DNA of 64,000 nucleotides from Elusimicrobiota bacterium (GCA_016715645.1 JADJZR010000008.1:116351-180350); one strand, 5' to 3'; counted from the stretch's first letter, positions 14,859-24,335 are shown. Notes: generated by a model not told the origin, from the letters alone. A program made the numbers and translations.

Positions 14859-17800
14859 ATGCCGTCACCTGAATTAGACACCGTCCGCGAACGCCTCGAG
14901 GCGGCTAGGACCAACCTCCTGGATATGACCCTCCGCAACCGGCTCATCAATTTCCGAGCTCCAAAATCTCGTGGCGTTCAAATTGTAAACGAAGACCCCT
15001 CAGAGATATTTCGAATATTGGTGTCCGAAGGGAAGCCCATGACATTCGTGGGCAAACCCGGAAAAGAGAATGAACCAAATGTCCTCCAAAAGGATTTGAT
15101 CCCGCCGCCTGCTGTGCCCGAAGATTCGGAGCAGCCCGTCGTCGGGATCTCCGAAGTTGTTGATGCTACCGATTTAAAACTCAATACCAACGAAACGGCT
15201 TCCGCGCTCTCCAACCGTCTGCTCAAGACTTGGCGGGACGCGCAGTCCAGCATGGAGGAGCAGGGGGTGAACATCCTTTTCCTGGCTCTCGGAATGCTGG
15301 AATGGTATGAGGCCGATGCAAGCCAAGAACTGATCAAGTCGCCGCTCGTTCTTATTCCCGTCCTCATGGAGAGAACGAGGGGAAACAAATTCCAGGTTAA
15401 ATATGACGACGGGGCGGAGATCGGCGGGAACCTCTCCCTGACCGCGAAGTTAGCACAGCAATTTCGTATCAAGATTCCAGAGGTTCCGGGCCCTGACGAC
15501 TTGGATGTCAAAACCTATTTCGCCCAAGTGGTTGATGCGGTATCCCCCCAAAAACGTTGGCGCGTGGACGAGTCATCTATCGTCTTGGGTTTCTTTAGCT
15601 ACGCCAAATATCTCATGTTCAATGACTTGGAGGGAATCCAGTGGCCCGAGAAGTTCAAGCCGTGGGACCACCCCGTCCTGGGGGCGCTTCTGGATTCTGG
15701 ATTTGACGATGACGATGCTGGAATCTCGGAAGGAGAGGATTTGGACAAGCATCGCCCTGTGGAAAATGTCCATGAGGTGGTGGATGCGGACGGCTCGCAG
15801 GTTTTGGCTCTACTGGAAGCCAGGTCAGGCCGTTCAATGGTCATTGAAGGTCCGCCGGGAACGGGGAAGTCTCAAACCATCACAAACCTGATCGCCGAAG
15901 CCATCGGCGAAGGCAAGAAAGTCCTTTTTGTCGCGGAGAAGAGGGCGGCCCTGGAGGTCGTCTGGCGCAACCTTGAGCGCGTCGGGCTCCATGAGGCATG
16001 CCTGGAACTTCACAGCAACAAGACCCACAAAAAAACATTTTACGCAAAACTCAAGGAAACCATTGATCTGGGCATGCCCCAGGCCGAACGGGCCGAGGCC
16101 CAATTGCAAAGGTTGATGGAAACACGTGAGAAACTCAACGCCTATTGTCAGGCCGTTCATCAAGCGATCCCCAACCGAGGCATTTCCCCTATTCAGGCAA
16201 TGGGCCGGCTGGTGGCCCTCGGGGAAGAGAAGGAGGGTCTTCGCAAGCCGGACTTCTCCATCATAGGGGCCTGGACCAATGAGCGTTTCAACCAACATTT
16301 GGAACTGGCGGAGAGGATTCAGTCCAAAGTCAAAGCGATTGGAAGACCCATGGAAAATCCTTTCTATGACAGTCAATTGGACCTTCTTCTCCCTGATGAC
16401 AAGCTGGCCCTGATTTCAATGGTCAAGGCGGCCAGGGAAAAAATTAGGGCCGGTCAAGGGGCGGCGCGAATTCTGGCATCTCGTTTGTCCCTGCCGGACC
16501 CTAAAGGTTTGTTGGAGGCGGAGATGGTCTGCCGTGCCGCGGACAAGGCTGCCATCGCTCCGGTTTTGGAGGGGATATCGGTCAGCCTGGAGACTTGGAG
16601 GAAGAATGCCGCTTCCATGCGGGGCACCCTGCTTTCCGGGAAACGCTATTCCCAAATCCAGGAGAGTTTGCGCGACTCATTAAAACCGGAGGCATGGGAT
16701 ACGGACCTGAAAGGGGATCGTGACGCTCTGAAGAGATTCGGAAATAAATGGTGGCGTTTCTTCGTGGGGGTCTATTGGAAAACGAGGGTTAAAGTGGCTG
16801 GGTTGCATCATCAGGGGAAATTGCCCAAAGGAGACAATCAGAGGCTGGCTGTCGTTGAGGCTGTTCTTGAATTTCAAAGCAAGAGATCGGATATCAATAG
16901 GGGGCACACCCTGTGCCAACAATTCTACGGCGCTCAATGGCACGGGGAAAAATCCGATTGGGGCCTCCTGATCACTATTCAGGATTGGATCATTGGTGTG
17001 CAGGAGGAGGTTTGCGGCAAAAGCATCCCCATGGAATTGTTGAAGTTCCTGGAAGGCCGCTATGACCGGAAGGGTTTGGCGGAAGAGTCTTTGGAGGCCG
17101 CGAATAAATGTAAGTCTGTGCGAAATGATTGGGACGCCGTTCTCTCTTTTCTAAAGGCGGGAGAGCGGTTAAAGAGTCTTGTTTCCGTTTCATTCGCGGA
17201 GCAGTTATCCCGATTGAGTGTCTGGCTGACTGATTTGTCTCCGTTGGAGGAATTGGTCTCCTTTAATCATTTGGCGAACGAAGCTCGGACTCAAGGGCTT
17301 GAGTCCATCGTGCAGATCGCGATTGAATGGCCTGAAGCCGGAGATCGGTTGCTTGAAGTGTTCAAGAGGGTGTGGTATTCCGGTGTCCTTAGGGAAGCCT
17401 GTGAGCAACGCCCCCAGCTGGCTTCGTTCGACCGCCAGGACCATGAGTCGTTGGTAGATGCGTTTCGGCGTCTCGACCGACTTATGCTGGAGTTCAATCG
17501 CGCCAAAATTCTCTTGAGGCATTGGCAAGGCGTCCCTCGCGGTCAAGCAGGCGGCAGCCTCGGGATTCTTCAACGGCAGTTCGAGTTGAAAAGGTCCCAC
17601 ATGACCATTCGCAACGTCATGGCGAAGGCGGGCGAGGCCATCCAGGCCATCAAGCCCGTATTCATGATGTCCCCCATATCAATCGCCATGTATCTGCCTT
17701 CGGACGGGCCAAAGTTCGACCTCGTCGTTTTCGACGAGGCGAGCCAGATCAAACCGGAGGATGCCTTCTGCGCTATCATCCGTGGCAGGCAGGCTATTGT

Positions 17801-19607
17801 CGTGGGCGATAGCAAGCAAATGCCCCCTACCAGCTTTTTCGACAAAATGATTCAGGATGAAGACGTGGCCGATGATGAAGGGGAGGCGAATGTAACCCGA
17901 AACATTGAAAGCATCCTTGGAATGATGTCCTCCAAATTGGCCCCGTCCAGCCCGAGCCGTCGTGATTTGAGATGGCATTACAGGAGCCGCCACGAATCCT
18001 TGATCGCCTCCTCCAATCGCCTTTTTTACAAGGAGCGGCTCGTCATCTTCCCCACTCCTGAACGCAGACCGGATGGCATGGGTCTCCAGTTCAATTTCCA
18101 TCCCGAAACTATATATGATAGGGGAGGGTCCAAGAAGAACCGTGATGAGGCCCGGATCGTTGCGAGGGATGTGCTTCGACATGTGAAAGAGAGCCCTCTT
18201 CTCTCCCTCGGGGTCGTGGCCTTCAGCCAGTCCCAACAAGAGGCGATTCAGGATGAAGTAGAGCTTCTACGGACACAAGATCCCGCTTTCAACGAGTTCG
18301 ATAAACAGCACCCGACGGAGCCCCTTTTCGTAAAGAATTTGGAAACGGTACAGGGGGACGAGAGGGACGTCATTTTCATCAGCATCGGGTATGGCCGCGA
18401 CAAAGACGGGTTCGTTTCCATGAATTTCGGGCCTATCAATAAAGACGGCGGGGAGCGCCGTCTGAACGTACTGATTACCCGTGCGAAGGTCCGTTGTGAA
18501 CTGTTTTCCAACATTCGCGCGCGGGACTTCCGAGTATCGGAAACTCAGGCATTGGGCGTGCACTCCCTCAGGACTTTTATCCATTTCGCCGAAACTGGCG
18601 AGTTGGACATTCCGACTCCCACCGGACGGGAGCCTATGTCTCCCTTTGAGGAGGCCGTCATTGAGCGGCTACGGGCGCATGGTTACAAAGTGGAGCCGCA
18701 GGTTGGGTCCGCCGGTTTTTTTGTTGACATCGGCGTTTGCGACCCGCAGAACCCTGACACGTATGTACTTGGTGTGGAATGTGATGGGGCCAAATATCAC
18801 AGCGCCCGAAGCGCCCGCGACAGGGACCGTCTTCGTCAGTTCGTATTGGAGGAAGGGCGCGGCTGGCGTATCCATAGAATTTGGAGCACTGATTGGTGGC
18901 GGAATCAAGAGCGGGAGATGAAACGGCTCCTGGCGGCTATCGACCAAGCCATTGCCGTCAAAGGCCAACGGGTTGATCGGAGGGAGCCTGTATTGGGTGC
19001 GCCGGGGAACGTATCCAGAAAAACATCAAATGAACACGGGCGGAATCCTTCAAGCATTCCCTATAAAGTTTGCGGGATTCGTATTCCACTTGATGGGGCG
19101 GAGTTGCGCGACGTGGAGCCCCAGCGAATGTCGGAATGGGTGTGGAAGGTGGTCGAGATCGAGAGCCCCATCCACTTTGATGAGATCGTTCGTCGTATCA
19201 GAGAGGCCTCTGGAATGGAGCGTGCGGGGGATGCGGCACGCGACGCCATTAAGAGGGGGATTCGGCCTCTCAAAGACCAAGGGAAGATACTGGTTGAAAA
19301 AGAGTTTCTTTGGAAATCTCCAAAGCACCCGCCCCAAGTTCGGAATCGAGGTGAGTTCCCCGGGCACTTGAAGAAATTGGAGCTTATTCATCCGGATGAG
19401 GTCAAAGTAGCCATTATTGAGGCAGTCAAACGTTCTTTCGGGATCGCGAAAGGAGAGGTCGGCTCCGCGGCATTGACGCTTTTGGGGTTTGAGAGGGTGA
19501 CGGGGTTGATGTCCCAACAGACGGAGAGGATACTCCATGAACTGATCTCTGAAGGAAAAATTACGGAACACAATGGGGTATTAAAGCTGGGAATTCTCCA
19601 AGGATGA
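14859..19607 (+). CDS. DUF4011 / SF1 helicase / Vsr-like nuclease / DUF3320 fusion
   Basis: A 1582-residue multidomain protein of the type found in defence islands. Domains in order: N-terminal DUF4011 (about 10-200; LLDMTLRNRLINF), superfamily 1 helicase with Walker A GPPGTGKSQ (about 331), Walker B FDEASQ (about 958), GDSKQMPP (about 984), RSRHESLI (about 1040), ETVQGDERDVIFIS (about 1161) and LITRAK (about 1204); a Vsr/MTES_1575-like endonuclease at about 1262-1350 with FEE, VDIGV and GVECDGAKYH as probable catalytic residues; and DUF3320 near 1420-1480. It likely unwinds or translocates on foreign DNA and cuts it. It is complete, with all motifs intact, and sits between the controller-like gene and an AlbA-type ATPase. 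Confidence 0.9.
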   Translation: MPSPELDTVRERLEAARTNLLDMTLRNRLINFRAPKSRGVQIVNEDPSEIFRILVSEGKPMTFVGKPGKENEPNVLQKDLIPPPAVPEDSEQPVVGISEVVDATDLKLNTNETASALSNRLLKTWRDAQSSMEEQGVNILFLALGMLEWYEADASQELIKSPLVLIPVLMERTRGNKFQVKYDDGAEIGGNLSLTAKLAQQFRIKIPEVPGPDDLDVKTYFAQVVDAVSPQKRWRVDESSIVLGFFSYAKYLMFNDLEGIQWPEKFKPWDHPVLGALLDSGFDDDDAGISEGEDLDKHRPVENVHEVVDADGSQVLALLEARSGRSMVIEGPPGTGKSQTITNLIAEAIGEGKKVLFVAEKRAALEVVWRNLERVGLHEACLELHSNKTHKKTFYAKLKETIDLGMPQAERAEAQLQRLMETREKLNAYCQAVHQAIPNRGISPIQAMGRLVALGEEKEGLRKPDFSIIGAWTNERFNQHLELAERIQSKVKAIGRPMENPFYDSQLDLLLPDDKLALISMVKAAREKIRAGQGAARILASRLSLPDPKGLLEAEMVCRAADKAAIAPVLEGISVSLETWRKNAASMRGTLLSGKRYSQIQESLRDSLKPEAWDTDLKGDRDALKRFGNKWWRFFVGVYWKTRVKVAGLHHQGKLPKGDNQRLAVVEAVLEFQSKRSDINRGHTLCQQFYGAQWHGEKSDWGLLITIQDWIIGVQEEVCGKSIPMELLKFLEGRYDRKGLAEESLEAANKCKSVRNDWDAVLSFLKAGERLKSLVSVSFAEQLSRLSVWLTDLSPLEELVSFNHLANEARTQGLESIVQIAIEWPEAGDRLLEVFKRVWYSGVLREACEQRPQLASFDRQDHESLVDAFRRLDRLMLEFNRAKILLRHWQGVPRGQAGGSLGILQRQFELKRSHMTIRNVMAKAGEAIQAIKPVFMMSPISIAMYLPSDGPKFDLVVFDEASQIKPEDAFCAIIRGRQAIVVGDSKQMPPTSFFDKMIQDEDVADDEGEANVTRNIESILGMMSSKLAPSSPSRRDLRWHYRSRHESLIASSNRLFYKERLVIFPTPERRPDGMGLQFNFHPETIYDRGGSKKNRDEARIVARDVLRHVKESPLLSLGVVAFSQSQQEAIQDEVELLRTQDPAFNEFDKQHPTEPLFVKNLETVQGDERDVIFISIGYGRDKDGFVSMNFGPINKDGGERRLNVLITRAKVRCELFSNIRARDFRVSETQALGVHSLRTFIHFAETGELDIPTPTGREPMSPFEEAVIERLRAHGYKVEPQVGSAGFFVDIGVCDPQNPDTYVLGVECDGAKYHSARSARDRDRLRQFVLEEGRGWRIHRIWSTDWWRNQEREMKRLLAAIDQAIAVKGQRVDRREPVLGAPGNVSRKTSNEHGRNPSSIPYKVCGIRIPLDGAELRDVEPQRMSEWVWKVVEIESPIHFDEIVRRIREASGMERAGDAARDAIKRGIRPLKDQGKILVEKEFLWKSPKHPPQVRNRGEFPGHLKKLELIHPDEVKVAIIEAVKRSFGIAKGEVGSAALTLLGFERVTGLMSQQTERILHELISEGKITEHNGVLKLGILQG

Positions 19608-19617
19608 CAATCCCACG

Positions 19618-21027
19618 ATGACCACGACTCCTGAACAAATAGACCTTTGGCGGGCCTCCCCCTCCGAGAATAAAAACCTGGAGTTCAAGGAGGCGAAGAC
19701 CCAGTTCGACAATAAGAAGCTCTACAAATATTGCGTCGCCCTGGCGAATGAGGGGGGCGGGCGGCTTCTGCTTGGGGTGGCGGACAAGCCACCCCGGCCC
19801 GTTGTGGGGACGGCGGCGTTCAACAACCCGATGGAAATGTCGGAGAAACTTTTTCATGCCCTTGGTTTTCGCGTGGACATCGAGGAGGTTTCCCATCCGG
19901 CCGGGCGGGTGCTGGTATTCCATATCCCATCGCGACCACGGGGGACGGCTTACCACTTGGACGGGGCCTATTTGATGCGGTCCGGCGAGGAGCTCGTTCC
20001 CATGAGCGAGGACCAGCTCCGCCGCATCTTCGCGGAAGGCGAGCCCAGCTGGTTGGAGGAGCCCTCCCTCCGGGGGCTTGACGCCCAGAGAGTCGTTGAT
20101 TTGTTGGACACGCAGACTTTTTTCGAGTTGCTGAAACGGTCTTATCCCACGAACCGCGCGGGGGTCATCGACCGTCTGCTTCAGGAGCGGCTGGTGGACG
20201 ACCAGGGTGGAAGTTACGCCATCCGGCGGCTGGGGGCATTGCTGCTGGCGAAGCGATTGGATGACTTCACGGACATCGCGCGCAAGGCGCCGCGCGTCGT
20301 GGTCTATCCAGGCGTTTCCAAGCTGGAGACGAAGCTTGATCAGGTCGGGAAAAGGGGGTACGCCGTCGGGTTTCAGGGGTTGGTGAAGTTCGTCATGGAC
20401 CAACTGCCGCAAAACGAGGTCATCGAGGATGCGTTGCGCAAAGAGGTCAAGTTGGTCCCGGAGATTACCATCCGCGAGTTGATCGCCAACGCCTTGATCC
20501 ACCAGGATTTTGCCGTCGCCGGGGCGTCCGTCATGGTGGAGGTGTATTCCAACCGGATTGAAGTCTCCAACCCCGGTGATCCCGTGGTGCCGGTGGAGCG
20601 GTTCATTGACGGCTATCAATCCCGCAACGAGCGGCTGGCCGACCTGATGCGTCGCATGGGGATTTGCGAGGAGAAGAGTAGCGGCATCGACAAGGTGATC
20701 CACGCAGCAGAGGCTTTTCAACTCCCCGCGCCCGACTTCCGGGCCTTGCATCATCGGACGGTTGTTGCTCTATTTGGCCCCAAGAATTTCGACGACATGG
20801 ACCGGGATGACCGTGTACGCGCCTGCTACCAGCATTGCGTCTTGAAGTGGGTCATGTCCGAGCGGATGACGAACCAGTCTCTACGGGAGCGGTTCCATTT
20901 GCCTGAAAGTAAGAGTGCCATCGTATCCCAAATCATCGCCCTGGCCATCGAAGCCAAAGCCATCAAGCCGGATGAGAAGGTCGGAGCCTCTCGAAAATAC
21001 GCGCGGTATTTGCCTTTTTGGGCGTAA
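19618..21027 (+). CDS. AlbA_2 (Schlafen-like) plus GHKL-type ATP-binding protein
   Basis: The 469-residue protein starts with an AlbA_2/Schlafen nucleic-acid-binding domain (ENKNLEFKEAKTQF ... ALANEGGGRLLLGVAD, residues about 15-130) and continues with a C-terminal ATP-binding region of the HATPase_c_4 type (ELIANALIHQDF, NRIEVSNPGDP, GICEEKSSGIDKV), the arrangement of proteins annotated as 'RecG-like' or transcriptional regulators. The last 70 residues look like a winged helix. It begins 10 bp after the helicase stop, so it is probably co-transcribed and part of the same defence cassette, perhaps as sensor or regulator; that role is inferred. Confidence 0.85.
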   Translation: MTTTPEQIDLWRASPSENKNLEFKEAKTQFDNKKLYKYCVALANEGGGRLLLGVADKPPRPVVGTAAFNNPMEMSEKLFHALGFRVDIEEVSHPAGRVLVFHIPSRPRGTAYHLDGAYLMRSGEELVPMSEDQLRRIFAEGEPSWLEEPSLRGLDAQRVVDLLDTQTFFELLKRSYPTNRAGVIDRLLQERLVDDQGGSYAIRRLGALLLAKRLDDFTDIARKAPRVVVYPGVSKLETKLDQVGKRGYAVGFQGLVKFVMDQLPQNEVIEDALRKEVKLVPEITIRELIANALIHQDFAVAGASVMVEVYSNRIEVSNPGDPVVPVERFIDGYQSRNERLADLMRRMGICEEKSSGIDKVIHAAEAFQLPAPDFRALHHRTVVALFGPKNFDDMDRDDRVRACYQHCVLKWVMSERMTNQSLRERFHLPESKSAIVSQIIALAIEAKAIKPDEKVGASRKYARYLPFWA

Positions 21028-21151
21028 AGGCTTATTTAAGAGACACCGCCTTTCTCAGTCGCAGGACATATAAAAATGATTAATTATCAACATATTTCTT
21101 ATTTAAGCGTTTGCCCGCTCCGGGTGGCGGCCTCGGACGGGGGATGTCCTT

Positions 21152-22069
21152 TTGGACTTCGCCCGGCCCGAACACGAGTCGCTATTGGCCTTTCTCGCGA
21201 ACTTCGACGGGAACGCCCGCATTTATGTGGAGAGCGACGTGCGGGAAGCCTATTCACGGAAGAAGCCCAAGCTGGGCGATTACAAACGGGACTGGCTGGA
21301 TTTCTTTTCCCCGAAAGTCATCGCCTGGCGCCAGGAGAGACGGGACCACGAGCGGTTGACGGAGGAGGAAGCCCTGGAAGACGCCTTCCCGTCCCCGAAA
21401 AAAGCGGCGGAGATGGAATTCATGAGCCGCAAGGACGTCGCCCGGGAGATGGGCGATCTCCTACCCTTGGCCCGGAAAGTTGAGGGGTTCCACCGATTTG
21501 ATCCCTACCTCGACAACCGTCTTTGGGACTGGCTGATCCCCCTGCCGTTGAACCTGGCCACGGACGGGCATGTGGACGAGGCTTCGCGCCTGGCCTTGGC
21601 GTGGTCTGGCATAGAGGGAGAGGCCGACAACCTCCTGGGAGACCGGGCCGTCCTCCTGGCAGAGGCTGGAAGGGAAGCCGACGCGCGGGAGCAGGTGCGC
21701 GAGAACCTGGAACGGTTCCCGGAAGATGTCTGGGTTCGGATCAAGGGGGGGGACTCCCTTCGCGCCCTCAAGGACGTTCGGGGAGCGGAGGCTTTCTATC
21801 GTGAAAGCCTGAAGATGGCCGATGATCGTTACGATCGAGAGGGAGTCTTGGAGCGCCTCATCCCCCTCCTTGAAGACACCGGCCGGGGAGAAGAGGCCAG
21901 CGCCCTGAAGGCGGAGGAAGACCGTCGGGATGAAGATGAGAATGATGAGCCTGTCCTCCCGCCGCCGACTTTCGTTCGTGAAGGTCCGAAAATCGGCCGC
22001 AACGATCCATGCCCCTGCGGCAGCGGCCGGAAATTTAAGAAATGCTGCCTGGACAAGGCCCCGTCCTGA
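21152..22069 (+). CDS. TPR-like protein with C-terminal SEC-C zinc motif
   Basis: The 305-residue product has a helical middle (about 100-250) that resembles tetratricopeptide repeats (VLLAEAGREADAREQVRENL; GAEAFYRESLKMADDRYDRE) and ends with the zinc-binding SEC-C motif NDPCPCGSGRKFKKCC. SEC-C tails occur on SecA and on many cytosolic proteins and mediate ribosome or protein contacts. The frame has no ATG in its front part; TTG 21152 is the likely start. It opens a run of tightly overlapping genes to 24314 whose joint function is unknown. The 124-bp gap before it gives it its own promoter opportunity. Confidence 0.7.
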   Translation: MDFARPEHESLLAFLANFDGNARIYVESDVREAYSRKKPKLGDYKRDWLDFFSPKVIAWRQERRDHERLTEEEALEDAFPSPKKAAEMEFMSRKDVAREMGDLLPLARKVEGFHRFDPYLDNRLWDWLIPLPLNLATDGHVDEASRLALAWSGIEGEADNLLGDRAVLLAEAGREADAREQVRENLERFPEDVWVRIKGGDSLRALKDVRGAEAFYRESLKMADDRYDREGVLERLIPLLEDTGRGEEASALKAEEDRRDEDENDEPVLPPPTFVREGPKIGRNDPCPCGSGRKFKKCCLDKAPS

Positions 22070-22383
22070 AATTGAGCCGGAGACGTTTGGAGGCCACGAC
22101 GGAAGAGGCCATCGTTGACGCCAACGGCGAGTCAGAGCAACGGACGGGGTGGTTCTCGATGATCGAGGAACACTTGAAACTTCCCTTCGAGACCCAAGTC
22201 TTGGGGGTGCCGGTGACCGTGGAGGGCGTGAATATGACCGAGGACGAGACGATCGTGGCCCTGTGCCGCCGGGGGAAGCACCGCCAATCCATTCCCATCC
22301 CGGACCTCCCGCTCCCTGTCCCTCCCCCCGCGGGGGCGGAATGGATTGAGGCGTACCGGCTCTGGTCGAAAGGGGCCTTGTGA
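22042..22383 (+). CDS. CcbP-like calcium-binding-family protein
   Basis: The 113-residue protein resembles the CcbP/Calci_bind family: EEAIVDANGESEQRTGWFSM, then HLKLPFETQVLGVPVTVEGV, MTEDETIVALCRRGKHRQSI and an acidic patch. The original CcbP binds calcium in cyanobacteria, but most relatives are uncharacterised. Start ATG 22042 overlaps the upstream gene by 28 bases; TTG 22072, just after that stop, is an alternative. The stop overlaps the next start by GTGA, indicating coupled translation in the unknown operon. Confidence 0.65.
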   Translation: MLPGQGPVLKLSRRRLEATTEEAIVDANGESEQRTGWFSMIEEHLKLPFETQVLGVPVTVEGVNMTEDETIVALCRRGKHRQSIPIPDLPLPVPPPAGAEWIEAYRLWSKGAL

Positions 22384-22910
22384 AGCGGACGCGCGGCTCA
22401 AATCGGGCGGTCCGGTTTCGGGGCGAGATCGACGTGGCCCTGGATACGGACGGCTACGTGGAGTGGGACGACGCCAACGATTACGTAGAGAAATTGAGCG
22501 CCGTCCTTGAGAAGATCAACGACGCCGGGAATCTGTCGCCGTCCTTCGCGCTCGACGCGGCCCTTTATTTCGTCCAAGAGGTGCCGTCGGTCTTCAACAA
22601 CGTCCACGACGAATGCGAGTTGGAGATGTTCTGCACCGACCTGGCCGAATCCGCCGTGACATTGGCGAAAAAGGTGGGCGGGGAGACGATACGGGAGACG
22701 GCGGAATGCCTCATCAAGGCATACCTGGCCGATGCGACAGACACCTGCCGGTTCGATGCCGTCCTGGACGTCCTCGCCAAGGGGTGGCGGTTGAAAAACG
22801 ACAAGAGGGTTGTCGCGGAAGTCGCCGCCGCCCATGCGGAGGCGGCGGAGGCGCGGGAGGCCGCGGCGTTGAGAGCGTTGGCAGAGAAGCTTTGGAGGCC
22901 CCGGCGGTGA
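22380..22910 (+). CDS. Hypothetical protein, helical
   Basis: I do not recognise this 176-residue protein. It is acidic in the N-terminal half (GEIDVALDTDGYVEWDDAND), helical throughout, with no signal peptide or membrane segment, and its C-terminus is alanine/glutamate-rich (AEVAAAHAEAAEAREAAALR), a likely coiled coil. GTG start overlaps the previous stop by four bases and its own stop overlaps the next GTG, so it is translated as part of a coupled chain. GC content is high, unlike the 7-13 kb accessory zone, so this operon has different origin or age. Confidence 0.55.
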   Translation: MKRTRGSNRAVRFRGEIDVALDTDGYVEWDDANDYVEKLSAVLEKINDAGNLSPSFALDAALYFVQEVPSVFNNVHDECELEMFCTDLAESAVTLAKKVGGETIRETAECLIKAYLADATDTCRFDAVLDVLAKGWRLKNDKRVVAEVAAAHAEAAEAREAAALRALAEKLWRPRR

Positions 22911-23488
22911 GGGTGACCCGCCGTTCACCGTGGACGACCCGCCTCAAAGAGAACGAAGCGGCCGAAGTGCTTAAACGGCTGGTGAAGCGGAGCCCTCGCC
23001 TGGCGAAGGCGGCGGAGAGAGAGGCGAGGCGGCTGGTCAAGGCGATTTCACCGGCGAAGGTCGCCGTCGAGGTGGAGCGGGCGCTTCGATCCTTTGATGA
23101 CATCGACAACTTGAACGCCCGCGCCGGGGCGACACGCCACGGCTATGTGGAACCCACCCAGGCCGCCTGTGACCTGTACGAGGAGAGGATGCGCCCTTTT
23201 CCTCAGGAGGTGGAGAGTCGGTGGAAATGGGGAGACGTTTCCGGCGCGGCGGCGGTCTGCCAGGGAATCGTCCTGGGGTGCTATCGCGTCAGGAATTTGT
23301 CCGGCGGTGTGATAGAGTGGGCCGGCGGCGAAGACATGCTTTCCGAAACGGCGGGCTATGCGTTGGAGACTTTCTTTAAAAAAGCGGGTCGACGGAAATT
23401 TATTTTCCACGTCCTGACGGACGAGTTTTTTTCGAGCGTGGCGGATTGGGCGGCGTGGATCGGGAAATTGAGCGGAAAGGGATTTTGA
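22907..23488 (+). CDS. Hypothetical protein of the coupled operon
   Basis: This 193-residue protein is not recognised. The N-terminus is very basic (RRSPWTTRLKEN, KRLVKRSPRLAKAAEREARR), suggesting nucleic-acid contact; the middle and C-terminal parts are mixed, with GYVEPTQAACDLYEERM and DMLSETAGYALETFFKKAG. The GTG at 22907 forms a GTGA overlap with the upstream stop, and is favoured over the longer frame that runs through the preceding gene. Its stop overlaps the following ATG (TGATG). Confidence 0.55.
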   Translation: MRVTRRSPWTTRLKENEAAEVLKRLVKRSPRLAKAAEREARRLVKAISPAKVAVEVERALRSFDDIDNLNARAGATRHGYVEPTQAACDLYEERMRPFPQEVESRWKWGDVSGAAAVCQGIVLGCYRVRNLSGGVIEWAGGEDMLSETAGYALETFFKKAGRRKFIFHVLTDEFFSSVADWAAWIGKLSGKGF

Positions 23489-23853
23489 TGGGGCACTATT
23501 GCCGAATCTGCAGTCGGCCCAGGCCCAACGAAGCCTTTTCAGGGCGCGGGCACAAAATCCACGTATGCAAGGAGTGCGCCTCGCTGCCCCAGGAGGAACG
23601 GGAGGCGGTGGAGCGGGAAGAGGAAATTTTTGGCTACATGTGCCAGTCGCACATTTCCGATAAAAACGTGGCGAGGCTCACCGTGCTTGCGGGTTCCGGC
23701 AACCCCCGGATCGCGGAACTGGCCGGCGTTGTTTTGGAAGTGGCGAGGGTAAGGCCCTATAAACGGCGCCGCTTGAAGGTGCTGGCGCGGGAGCGGCGGG
23801 ACTTGTTGGAGAAGCTTGACCGCACGGGCTTGATCTTGGCGCACGGAGGATGA
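23488..23853 (+). CDS. Small zinc-ribbon-like protein
   Basis: The 121-residue protein begins with a probable zinc ribbon, CRIC at residues 5-8 and CKEC about 20 residues later (GHKIHVCKECASLP), and continues with a helical, arginine-rich tail (RPYKRRRLKVLARERRDLLEK). It is not assigned to a family. The ATG at 23488 overlaps the upstream stop by one base (TGATG). A role in binding nucleic acid or protein within the unknown operon is reasonable but inferred. Confidence 0.6.
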   Translation: MGHYCRICSRPRPNEAFSGRGHKIHVCKECASLPQEEREAVEREEEIFGYMCQSHISDKNVARLTVLAGSGNPRIAELAGVVLEVARVRPYKRRRLKVLARERRDLLEKLDRTGLILAHGG

Positions 23854-23942
23854 GGGATTTGACCGGGCGGGGCGCCTCAGTGGAAACCGATCCCATCGAG
23901 GATGCCCATGACGCATATTGAGGGATTTGGGAGGAGACGTCG

Positions 23943-24314
23943 ATGGCGATAGAATTCCACAAGATATGGATTGAGCAATGCGAGGCCGCCCAGGGGATCA
24001 AGGAGCGCCATGGCGTTCAAAAGGCCCTGGGCTACCTGATCGGGGAAAAGCTGCTTCAGTTCGTCCAGACGGCGAACGATCATCCCGAGTTCGCTAAAGA
24101 GCTTCCCAGGTTCGTCGCGGAGGTCCGGCGTATGTTTCACCCGTCCCTTTTGCGGGACTACCTGCAAAACGCCGAACGGTTGGGGGTGTTCGGGTACGCC
24201 TGCTCCGAGGAGGACCATGAATTGCGGAAGAAAGAAGAGGTTCCGGTGTGGTTTCATCTGGTCAGCAATATTTCCATGCGTATCCGTACGTGGTGCGGTG
24301 CGGGGGGATGTTGA
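23943..24314 (+). CDS. Hypothetical protein ending the unknown operon
   Basis: The 123-residue product (FHKIWIEQCEAAQGIKERHG, LGYLIGEKLLQFV, FVAEVRRMF) is helical and soluble; I do not know the family. AGGAG lies about seven bases before the ATG, fixing the start. It follows the zinc-ribbon gene after 89 bp, so it may belong to the same transcript. Its last few residues (RTWCGAGGC) look unlike the rest, so the 3' end may be altered. Confidence 0.5.
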   Translation: MAIEFHKIWIEQCEAAQGIKERHGVQKALGYLIGEKLLQFVQTANDHPEFAKELPRFVAEVRRMFHPSLLRDYLQNAERLGVFGYACSEEDHELRKKEEVPVWFHLVSNISMRIRTWCGAGGC

Positions 24315-24335
24315 ATGTTTTTGGGCTACCACTTC

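Noticed and set aside
19561..20754. 397-aa open frame on the minus strand
   Set aside because: Antisense shadow of the AlbA-type ATPase gene; high GC keeps the opposite frame open.
14603..21027. Classic type II restriction-modification system
   Set aside because: A controller-like gene and C-box are present, but there is no methyltransferase or stand-alone restriction enzyme gene.
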